This document shows positions 8,256-19,600 of a DNA stretch of 20,113 bases, piece after piece. How positions within the stretch are numbered: the first letter of the stretch is position 1; the number at the start of each line of letters is the position of its first letter. Source of the stretch: a virus; the IMG/VR virus record IMGVR_UViG_3300047510_002786, positions 1 through 20,113 of that record. One strand, 5' to 3'. Under the pieces are notes generated by a model. The model saw only the letters and a program-made list of their open reading frames with translations, ran no database searches and was not told the DNA's origin. The position numbers were made by a program, and so were the translations under genes.

Positions 8256-8657
8256 ATGGCAATAACTAGGATATCTAGATCTTTTAAAGATATTAGTCTA
8301 TCCTTTGAACCACATCCGATTACTAAAGATCTACCAATTTTAAAAAATCAGGGCGCAATCATACGTTCGATTCGTAATTTAGTAGAAACAATTCCTACTG
8401 AAAGATTTTTTAATCCTCTATTAGGATCGGATGTTCGTTCAAGTTTATTTGAATTTGTTGATTATGGTACTGCATCGATCATAAAAGATCAAATTTTAAA
8501 CGTCATTACGAACTATGAACCAAGAGTTTCTGATGTTCAAGTAGAAGTTGATCCAAGTCCAGATACAAATGAATTTGAAGTGACTGTAAGTTTTGATATC
8601 ATTGGACAAGAATTACCCACACAAAATTTTTCTTTCATACTAGAGGCAACGAGATAA
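8256..8657 (+). CDS. 25: Baseplate wedge protein gp25
   Basis: 133 residues, the family's usual length (T4 gp25 is 132). Recognisable GPW/gp25 features in order: SRSFKDISLSFEPHPITKDLPIL at the N-terminus, GAIIRSIRNLVETIPTERFFNPLLGSDVRSSLFE in the middle, and the signature E88-P-R-V91 followed by alternating strands V.VQVEVDPSP...FEVTVSFDI. gp25 is the conserved sheath-initiating subunit of contractile tail baseplates and binds gp6 and gp53. It follows a late promoter and is separated from gp6 by a single base, so the pair is co-translated. Confidence 0.93.
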   Translation: MAITRISRSFKDISLSFEPHPITKDLPILKNQGAIIRSIRNLVETIPTERFFNPLLGSDVRSSLFEFVDYGTASIIKDQILNVITNYEPRVSDVQVEVDPSPDTNEFEVTVSFDIIGQELPTQNFSFILEATR

Positions 8658-8658
8658 A

Positions 8659-10632
8659 ATGCCTTTTACTAAGTTTGCGAATTTAGATTTCGATCAAATT
8701 AAAACTTCCATTAAAGATTATCTTCGTGCGAATTCGAATTTCACTGATTTTGATTTTGAAGGATCTAATTTTTCAGTTTTAATTGATACATTAGCGTATA
8801 ATACTTATATTACGGCATTTAACTCTAATATGGTTGTAAATGAATCTTTCTTAGATTCAGCAACCGTAAGAGAAAATGTTGTTTCTCTTGCAAGAAATGT
8901 TGGATATGTTCCTAGATCTAAAACTTGTGCATCAGCAGTAGTATCTTTTTCTGCAACTACATCAAATGTAAATACTTCCACTCTTACTCTTCAGTCTGGG
9001 TTGGTGTGCACAGGATCTATAAGTGGGACTTCATATGTTTTTTCAATTCCAGATAATATTACTGCAACAGTGAGTCCAACAGTTCCCAGAGGTAGTGGAA
9101 TTGTTGGAACCGCAACATTTAACAATGTAGAAATATTTCAAGGAACTTTTTTAAAAAAACAATTTGTAGTTGATGGATCTTTGGATCAAAGATTTATCTT
9201 AGATAATTCGTATATTGATACATCAACAATTAGAGTTTATATAAAAGATGAAAGTGATATAGAAGGAACTGGCAGACTTTATAATCTTGTCGATAATATT
9301 TTTGAAATTGATTCGAATTCAGAAATTTATTTAATTCAAGAAGTTAAAGATGAAAAATATGAACTTCTCTTTGGGGATGGTATATTTGGAAAAAAACTCG
9401 AAAATGGGTCAGTAATCACAGTAACTTATATTATTACGGACGGTAAGGATGGCAATGGACCAAATTCCTTTTCGTTTGTTGGTGCCTTTAAGAATCAAAA
9501 TAATTCTGTAGAAATTATTAATAGTTCAATTAATGTCACAACAGTACAAAATGCCCAAAATGGATCTGACATTGAAAGTGTAAGTTCTATTAGAAAATAT
9601 GCTCCCAGACTTTATTCTTCACAGTACAGAGCAGTTACTTCAAAAGACTACGAAGCAATTATCAAATCTCAACTCTATCCAGAAACAGAATCAATATCTG
9701 TAGTTGGGGGGGAAGAACTTAATCCACCTCAATATGGAAAAGTTTTTATTAGCATCAAACCGAAAAATGGAACATATGTTTCCGAGTTTAATAAGCAACA
9801 AATTAAGAATAAACTCAAGACATATTCTATCTCAGGAATTAATGTTGAAATCAATGATTTAAAAATACTTTATGTTGAGATTGATTCTTCAATTTATTAT
9901 AATTACTCTCAAGTAGGAAGCGTTGAAGACTTAAAAACAAATGTGATAGAGTCTTTATCTTCCTATTCAAATTCTGCAGAACTAAATGTTTTTGGTGGAA
10001 GATTTAAATATAGTAAAGTTCTTCAAGTAATTGACAATACAGACTCTGCAATTACTTCAAATATTACAAAAGTTAGAATTAGAAGAGATTTAAAAGCACA
10101 AATTAATTCTTTAACTCAATATGAGATTTGCTACGGGAATAAGTTTCATATTAATCCCGAAGGAAAAAATATTAAATCTACAGGATTTACTATTTTTGGA
10201 ATCAATGATACAGTATTCTTAACGGATGTTCCGAATAAAAATTCTGATGGATCTTTAAGTGGAACTGGAACTATTTCAATTGTGAAAGAAATACCAGTTT
10301 TAGAAGAAAAAGATTCTGAAGTGGTCTCTAAAATATCAGTAGTAGTTCAGTCTGCAGGTACTGTAGATTATACGAATGGTGAAATAAGATTGGGTGAATT
10401 AAATATAACTTCAACATCTTTACCTCAAGATATAATTGAAATACAAGCGTTTCCAGAATCAAACGATATAATTGGATTAAAGGATTTATATTTGGTTTTT
10501 AGTATTGAAAAAAGTTCAATAAATATGATAAAAGATGTCATTGCATCTGGTGATGATATATCTGGAGTAATTTTTTCCACTAGTGATTACTATAGATCAA
10601 GCTATTCAAATGGGGAACTAAAGAGGTTGTAA
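8659..10632 (+). CDS. 6: Baseplate wedge protein gp6
   Basis: 657 residues, the same size as T4 gp6 (660). The N-terminus MPFTKFANLDFDQIKTSIKDYLRANSNFTDFDFEGSNFSVLIDTLAYNTYITAFNSNMVVNESFLDSATVRENVVSLARNVGYVPRS is the classical gp6/baseplate J opening, with the helix that dimerises gp6 and the NVVSLA..VGY.PRS stretch. A central beta region (about 150-300) and the KYAPRLYSSQYRAVTSKDYEAII segment (near 314-336) typical of the J-like domain follow, then the SVVGGEE..P.YGKVFISIKPK domain. gp6 forms the inner ring that joins wedges around the hub. The last codon is followed after one base by the giant gene, so the three form one late operon. Confidence 0.95.
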   Translation: MPFTKFANLDFDQIKTSIKDYLRANSNFTDFDFEGSNFSVLIDTLAYNTYITAFNSNMVVNESFLDSATVRENVVSLARNVGYVPRSKTCASAVVSFSATTSNVNTSTLTLQSGLVCTGSISGTSYVFSIPDNITATVSPTVPRGSGIVGTATFNNVEIFQGTFLKKQFVVDGSLDQRFILDNSYIDTSTIRVYIKDESDIEGTGRLYNLVDNIFEIDSNSEIYLIQEVKDEKYELLFGDGIFGKKLENGSVITVTYIITDGKDGNGPNSFSFVGAFKNQNNSVEIINSSINVTTVQNAQNGSDIESVSSIRKYAPRLYSSQYRAVTSKDYEAIIKSQLYPETESISVVGGEELNPPQYGKVFISIKPKNGTYVSEFNKQQIKNKLKTYSISGINVEINDLKILYVEIDSSIYYNYSQVGSVEDLKTNVIESLSSYSNSAELNVFGGRFKYSKVLQVIDNTDSAITSNITKVRIRRDLKAQINSLTQYEICYGNKFHINPEGKNIKSTGFTIFGINDTVFLTDVPNKNSDGSLSGTGTISIVKEIPVLEEKDSEVVSKISVVVQSAGTVDYTNGEIRLGELNITSTSLPQDIIEIQAFPESNDIIGLKDLYLVFSIEKSSINMIKDVIASGDDISGVIFSTSDYYRSSYSNGELKRL

Positions 10633-10633
10633 T

Positions 10634-13600
10634 ATGATACAAACGGGGTTTGAATCAAGAGTAAAAATTCAACAAATAATTGATAGTCAATTACCAGAAT
10701 TTATTTTAGATGAAAGTCCAAAATCTGTGGATTTTTTGAAGCAATATTATATCTCCCAAGAATATCAGGGTGGTTCAATTGACATTTCTGATAATTTGGA
10801 TCAGTATTTAAAACTTGACAATTTAACACCAGAGGTAATCACAGGATTTACAATTCTTTCTGCAAATATTTCTGCAATAAGTGATACTATTCAAGTTGAT
10901 AGTACAAAAGGATTCCCTCAAAAATATGGTTTATTGAAAATAGATGATGAGATTATTACATATACTGGCATAACTACTAATACATTTACTGGTTGTATTA
11001 GAGGATTTAGTGGAATCACGAATTTTCATAAGCAGTTAAATGCTGAAGAATTAGTTTTTTCAGTTTCCGATGCTTCATCTCATAATGCCGAATCGAAGGT
11101 AGATAATTTAAGTTCTCTATTTTTACAGGAATTTTATAAAAAAATAAAATATACTCTTGCTTCAGATTTGCAAGATATTAATTTTGTTTCTGATCTAAAT
11201 GTATCAAACTTTATAAAGTCTTTAAAAACTTTATATCAAACTAAAGGAACGGAAGAAGCATTTAGAATTCTGTTTAATGTTTTATTTGGAGAAACTCCAA
11301 AAATAATTAATCTTGAAAATTTTCTAATTAAACCTTCAACTGCAAATTATATTAGAAGATTGATTGTCGTATGTGATGTAATATCTGGCAATCCACTTAA
11401 TCTTGAAGGACAAACAATAATAAAAACAACAGATTCAAACACTACGGCATCTGTTTCAGAAGTAGAAATAATTAAAAGAAAAAATAAAACATATTATAAA
11501 CTTTTACTTTTTCTTGGATATACTCTTCCACCAGAACCGATAACAGGGCAATTTAATATTACAGGAAGCACTAAAAATTTAGAAACTATTAGTATTGGAA
11601 GTTCTGTCATTACAGTTGATTCTACAATAGGATTTCCACAATCTGGAATAATTTATTCCGGAAATAATGTCATAAATTATTCTGATAAGAGCGTCAACCA
11701 ATTCTTTGGGTGTAGTGGAATAACTTCCCCCATTGAAGTGGCATCGATAATTTTTTCTGAAGATACTTATTTTGGATATGAAAATGGTGATACTTCCAAA
11801 AAAGTTATATTAAGAATTACTGGTATTTTGTCAGATTATATTCCTATTAAAACTGATTTTCCGATAAGTGCCGGTGAAAAAATAGCAGTAAAAAGTATCG
11901 GTAAGATTATCAAAAATCCAGATACTAATAAAACTTATAGAGAAATTTTTTCAAATAGTTGGATTTATAATACAAGTTCCAGATATGAAATAATTGATGA
12001 TTTTACTCCAGGAAATACTTCACAAATTATTTTAAAAAGTCCCGTAGATGCATCAAGTTTAAAAGTCGGAGACATTATTGAATTACTATACCGAAATACT
12101 CAAACAATATTAAAAAGTAATCTCCAAGTAAATTCTATTTCTATTAACGATAGTGATTTATATGAAATTGGTGTAGATGATAATGTTACCTTTTCATCTG
12201 GTTCTAGATATGATATTAGAAGAAAAATTAAAACCGCATCATCTTCAACTATACCATTTGACTACAATCCTATAACCTCAGACATTCAAAATGTATATGA
12301 TGATAATGATTACATGTTCATTGCTTCAAATTCATTGCCATCATATGAGATAACTAAATCTTTATTTTCTTATGATGCACTTGGAGTTGCTGATAAAGAT
12401 CCCGAAACTAATTTAAATTCATTAATTGTTTTTAGTAATAAAGTTTCATTTTTTACTGGTGATGAAATTTATTATAAACCCTCAATAACACCAATTTCTG
12501 GGTTAAAAGAAGGTATATATTATATCCAAGTTTTACCAGGAAATCTACAAGTTAGACTGTATGGTTCCAGGTCTGTAATAGGAACAATAAATTATTTGCA
12601 TTTTGGTGATCTAACAGAAGGAATTCACACCTTTATTTTAAATTCTCAGAAAGAAAGAATTTTATCAGCACAAAAAATACTTAGGAAATTTCCTTTAGAT
12701 GCTAATATTGGTGATGGTGAATCTGAGGAAACTCCTCCTGGAAGTATTGGAATGCTTGTAAATGGAGTTGAAATATTTAATTATAAGACAACTAATAAAA
12801 TTTATTATGGACCATTAGAAAAAGTTAATGTTTTGAGTGGTGGTGGTGATTATGATGTCATAAATCCTCCCAATTTATCTCTTTCTAGTGGATCAGCATT
12901 AATTCAACCATGCATTAGTGGATCTATAGAAAAAGTTTATGTAACTCCACAAAATTTTGATATTGACGTAGTAGTTTCTGTTGCTATTACTGGTGGAAAT
13001 GGATCTGGTGCAGTGTTCCAACCAATAATTGAAAGAAAAAGAAGAGAGATTGAATTTGATGCTAGATTATCAAGCTCTGGTGGAGGAGTTAATAACACCA
13101 CAGAAACAATAACATTTTTAACTGAACACAACTTATTAGATGGTCAAGAAATTATATACCGACCTCTTAACAATACTCCAGTTGGAGTTGGAACTTTTCT
13201 TGGATCAAACACAAATACTGGATTAACTTTAAAAGATGGATCATCATATTTTGCAAAATATGTAAATAATTTCACGATTCGTCTTTATCCGTCTATCACA
13301 GATTATAGATCTGGAATTAACACAATAGGATTTACTATTAGTAACGCTGCGGGTATTCAAAAATTTGCGACAGAAATTAAAAATACTTTAAGTGAAATTA
13401 AAGTTATCAATGGTGGAGAAAATTATAAGAATAGAAAACTTAGAGTTTTACCTAGTGGAATTTCTACAGCAAAAGACACTATTTATTTTCCCGGACATAA
13501 ATTTGAAGATGGTGAGAAAATTATATACTCCAATACAGGAAATCCATTATCAGGATTAACAACCGAAAAACAATATTATATTTTAAAGATAGACGATGAT

Positions 13601-16600
13601 TTTTTCAGATTATCTGATGCAGGAATTGGTGGGACTACTATATTAAACTATGAAAGAAGAAAATTTGTAAGTTTGGGATCAACAATTGGTAGTGGTTATC
13701 ATATTTTTAATGATCCAGAAATATCTTTAGAAGTGAGATATAGTCCTGTCGGTTTAGACACAAATCAATTTATTGGAAGTATTGATTCTACACCCATTGT
13801 AAAAGGAAAAATAACTGATATTTACATTTATGAAAAAGGTAGCGATTATGGATCAACTATCCTAAATTATCAGAAAAAACCCTCTATTATAATAAAAAAT
13901 GGAAAAGAAGCACAATGCAAACCCATTATTATAAATGGTAGAATAGAGGATGTATCTGTTCAATATGGGGGAAAGGATTATTATTCAACTCCAAATCTTA
14001 ACGTTATAGACTTGTCGGGAAATGGGAAAGGTGCTGTATTAAAACCTGTCATAGAAAATGGTAAATTATCTGATGTAATTGTTATTAACACTGGTATTGG
14101 ATACTCTAGTAAAGATACTAAAATTGAAATAACTCCATCTGGTAAGGGGGCGGCCTTCGACGTTCAAGTTAGGTCACTTTCCATAAATGATAATTTATTA
14201 TTTGGAACTATTCACCCAACTAACGATTCAATAATACCATCTAATGAGATTGTAAAATCTTCTTATAATAATTTGCAATATGGTATTTCTGGATATTTTG
14301 ATAAAATTAAGGACGAATTTGGCGATGATGGATCTAAACACTCCCCTATTATTGGGTGGGCTTATGACGGTAATCCTATTTACGGATCTTTTGGTTATTC
14401 TAATCCAGAGTCTGAACTTGGAAATGTAAAACGTTTATCTCCAGGATACACATTAAATATAGATAAAGTTTTTAACAGGCCAAATTCTTCATTATTTCCC
14501 CCGGGGTTCTTTATTGAAGATTATGAATTTACCAATTCAGGTGATCTTGATGTATATAATGGAAGATTTTGTGTAACAAAAGAATTTCCTAAAGGAACTT
14601 ATGCTTATTTTGCTACTACCGAAGAAGATGTTGATGGAAATAGTGTAGGTAAATATCCTTATTTTATTGCAAATAGATTCCGTTCAAAATTTGTTGAAGA
14701 TAATAGATCACTAAATCAGTCTTTTGATTTTAATAACTCATCTCTCATTAGAAACACTTTTCCGTATAAAATCGGAGATACTAATGCGAATAATGATTTT
14801 ATTATTGAGTCTAATGAGGTCATTAACCAATTTTCTGTTGTAGAGTCTATTACTTCCGGATCAATTGAAAAATTTAATATTATTAATTCTGGGGAAGATT
14901 ATAAAATTGGAGAAACATTATTATTCGATCAGAGTGATACTGAAGGTGGTGGATTAATATCACAAGTATCTGAAATTAAAGGAAAATCTATAGTAGATAT
15001 AGAAACTTCTTCACTTTCTTACAATAATACAATTTTTGAATGGGAAAATAAAAATCAAATAAAGGTGAAGATATCCCCAAAGCATGATTTAAATAATTTA
15101 GATTATGTTAATGTTTCTGGGTTATCAACTTTCTTAGGATCACTCAATGGGATTAATCGGATTGGAGTAACTTCTTATACTTCATCTCTTTTCCAAGAAC
15201 TACCAACTTTGGCAAGTGGTATAGTAACTGATGTATATCTTTCAAGTATTCCTGATAGTATTTCCATTGGTAGCAGCATTACTATAGGGTCAAATACTTT
15301 ATCTATTCTTAATATTTTTAACACTCAAAATGTAGTTAGAGTGATAAGTGTTGGGACAGTGGGGCCACATACTGCAACAACACCAGTATATTTTATTCCA
15401 GACTCATTTACAATTAATAAATCTGTAAATTATTTTGATTCTAGAGATAATGATTTAGTTTATTTTAACCCACAATATTCGATTGGAATTGGTACAACAG
15501 TGGGAGTTGATGTGCAAATTTCTTATAATGTGGGTGTTCAGACAAATAATGTAGTATCAGTACCAACACAGTCAATTTATTTGCCAAATCATCCGTTTAA
15601 AACAAATCAACCAGTTATATTACAAAAACCAGCACTTGGGGGAAGTAATATTTCTGTTAGTACTACGTCGGGTGGAGTGGCATTTGATTTGCCAGATGGT
15701 GGTAACAGTCAGGTTGTTTATATCATCAAAAAATCTATAGATTATATTGGAATCGTAACACAAATTGGATTAACTACAACAACAAATGGACTATTCTTTA
15801 GATCATTTGTTCCAGGATCTTATGATTACCAATATTCTCTACGATCAAATTTCAATCAAGTAAAAGGATCTGTTCAAAAAAATATTGCAACAGTATCAGT
15901 ATCAACATCACACAATCTTAGCAATAATGATACTATAAATCTTTTCGTTAAACCAAATTTATCTGTAGGAGTCGGATCATCGTCAAGTATTAAAGTTTTG
16001 CGGGATGCTGATACTGAATATATTTTATTTAATCCAATAGAATTTAATTCTTCCGTTGTTGATGCTTCTATTGATACAATATCAATTAATTCTCATGGAT
16101 TGAAGACAGGAGATAAGGTCAGATATTCAGCAAATAATGTAATATCTGGATTGACGACTGGATTTTACTTTGTTTACAAAATAAATGATAACACAATTAA
16201 ACTTGGGGAAACTTATACTGATGTTGTACAGACAAATCCGCCCAATACATTAACATTTAGTAGCACTGGTGGATCCTCTCAGGTTATTTCTTTGGTCAAT
16301 CCTCCGATTTCAATTATAAAAAACAATAACATTATTTTTGATTTGAAGGACTCATCTCTTTATGGGTATGAATTTAAGATATTTTATGATCAAGATTTTT
16401 ATAATGAATTTATTTCAACTGGATCAACTAGTTCTTTTTCAATAAGTAAAACTGGTACGATAGGTGTATCTACTACAAATGCATCACTATCTTTAAACTA
16501 TGATAGCAATATACCTTCACCACTATTTTATTCATTACAAAAGTCTGGATATATTAGTACTGCAGACAAAGAAGTTATAAATTATTCATCAATTAATTAC

Positions 16601-19600
16601 ATTGACAGTTTTTACAGTAATTCTTACAATGTTTTTGGTATAGGTACGACAACATTTAATATATGCTTATCTAGTTTTCCAGAAAAAAATTCTTATAGTG
16701 TATCTGAGTGTGATATTTTAGAATATACAACTTCCTCACAATCTTCTTCTGGGGGAGTTTCAAAAGTAAAAATAGTTTCTCCAGGTTCTAATTTTAAAAA
16801 ATTACCTATATTTAACGGAATTGAATCTGATTCTGGAAGTGGGGCATATATTATACCCGATTCTACTCAAATAGGTAAAATTAATCAAATCAGAATTTTA
16901 AATGAAGGATTTGAATATTCTTCGGATAAAACTTTGAGACCCGAAGCTTCTATTTCTAAGTTTTATTCTATAAAAAATTCAAATACAATTGATTCTATTG
17001 GAATAATTAATGCTGGAAAAAATTATATTTCTTCGCCAGATTTAATTATTGTCAATAGTGATAATAGAAATGTAATTGACTCTGGTTTATTGATCCCTAA
17101 CTTATCTCAATCTGGTTCAATTGAATCTGTTACTATTGATTCTCCCCCGAAAGGTTTACCAGAAACAATAGTTACTTTAAGGACTATTAATAATACAAAT
17201 GGAGTTGGAATTAAAACTGTTCAATCTTCTTCTTCTGGAATTGTTACTTGTGCATTATTAACTCCCGCATCTGGATTTTTAATTGAACCATTTTCTGTGG
17301 GTGATAAAATTTTTGTAGAAGGAATACAAAAAGAAACTACCGATGGAAGTGGGTTTAATTCGGAGGATTATGGATACCAATTCTTTGACGTTGTTGGATA
17401 TACATCTTCAATTTCTGGATCATCGGCAATATTAACATATGATCTTTCTGGCATAACTACAAATCCAGGAGTTCCAAAAGTAATTGAAAATAATTATGGA
17501 GTAGTTATTAACTATAATGATTACCCCAGATTTAATATCACTCAAGATTTTTCATCCTTTATTCTTGGAGAACCAGTTCAAGTTAAAGTACAAGATGAAT
17601 TTACTATTCAAGATTTAGTCATTACAGAATCTAATGAAAATTATGTTAAACTTTTTGGAACATATGACTTGCAAAGCAATCAAATTATAAGAGGATCTCA
17701 ATCTGGCACAATAGCGTCAATTGATAATGTAAAAGAATGTTCTGGACAATTTAAAATTGATTATGGAAAAATAACTGAAGTGGGGTGGTATGATGATATT
17801 GGAAAACTTAATGATGATACTCAAGTAATTTCTGATAATGATTATTATCAAAATCTTTCATATTCTATTAAAACCAATAAAGAATGGAATGATATTGTCA
17901 GTCCTGTAAATAATATTCTTCACCCATCAGGTTTGAAAAATTTTGCAGATACTCAAATTATAAAGGGTGTTAATGTGAATTCAATTTCAGTGAATTCAAA
18001 TCAATTTGCGGAATCAATTTTTACTATTATTGAAGAACAACGTGCAGATACTGTCAATAATTATGATTTAGTTGTAGACGTAGATACATTTGGGGATAGA
18101 TCAAAATATTTAAAATTTAAAAATAAAAAATTATCCAATTATTTTAAAGCAATTAGCAATAGAGTTTTGGATATAGATCAAATTAATTCTGAATTTTCAA
18201 ATTCCAATCAGGAACTTGCAGCTTCTTCAAAAGTAACAGATATTGTTTCTACAAGAAAATTCAATCGTTATCTTGTACAAATTTCAAATAAAAATTTGAC
18301 TGAATTTCAATTTACCGAATTGATTATTCTAAATAATGATTCTGAAATATTTATTTTAGAAAGAGGTACAGTAGACTCAAGGATATCATCAGAATCTGGA
18401 TATGAAACTAATACTATTGGTGATTTTTCTGGATATATTAACAATGATACTGATGAGTGTTATTTAAAATTTGAACCTAAAGATTCATTTGTAAGTAGTT
18501 ATAATATTAAATATTTGAATAATACATTTACCAACTCAACAACTGGAATAGGCACGACAAACATTGGGTTTGTGAGCTTAATTGGCGTTACGACAACAGT
18601 TTCTGCTGGATCAACAGTTACTTTACTTGAGAAATCAAGTTCTGTTTTAGATTCACTATATTCTATGATCCATATAACTGATGATTCTAATGGAGAAATG
18701 AATTATTCTGAAATATTTGTTGATCATGATGGAACAAACACTAATATATCTGAGTTTTATTTTGATACTAATGACGGATTGAGTTCTAATTTTATAGGAA
18801 CATTTGGGTCTTTTATAAGTGGTGGAATTATAAAAATTAATTATACTAATAATTCAAGTAATAATGTAACAATTAGAACTAAAAATGTTGGATTCAGTAC
18901 AATTTCAGTTGGATTGCAAACATATAGATTTAAATTAGACGGTCAAATTGATGGGTTTGAAAATACTATTTTATTTAATTCTTCATATAAAAATGTATCT
19001 ACAGCATCAACAGTTATATCACTCAATAATAATATATTTTCATCTGTAAAATCCTCGATAAAAGTCAGCGTGGGTGGAACCAGTGCTTTACATCAAGTTG
19101 TATTAGTTTCTGATGGTATTAATCCAACTATACTACAATACCCATTTCTTTCAATAGGAAGTACTCTTGGAATAGGTAGTTTTGGTGGAGAAATATCAGG
19201 ATCGGAATTAATTTTAAAATTTTATCCAGATCCTTCTTTCACTGGAAATAATTTTGAAATAATATCTTTTAATGAAATCTTCTATAGAGAAAATGATTAC
19301 ATTAATTTACCACCTCCAGATTTAGAATATGCTAATATACTGGAATCTGTGGGAGTTTCCCGTTACATTTCAGTTAATGACGATGATATTAATAAAAAAA
19401 TATTTGCGCTTAGGTATCAAGGAACATCAATTTTTGCAAAGCAATTTAATCCTTCTGATAGTAGTGTCTTAAACCTAAGCACAGGAGAATTTAACATTCC
19501 TAATCATTTCTTTAGCACAGGTGAAGAATTAATCTATGAACCAAAATCAACTTTCATTGGAGTCGCAGCTACTGCAGTTGGTATAGGGGCAACATTAAAT

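Noticed and set aside
12937-13131. Minus-strand frame inside the giant gene
   Set aside because: Antisense to a continuous 3160-codon frame; no supporting signals. The same holds for 19600-19788.
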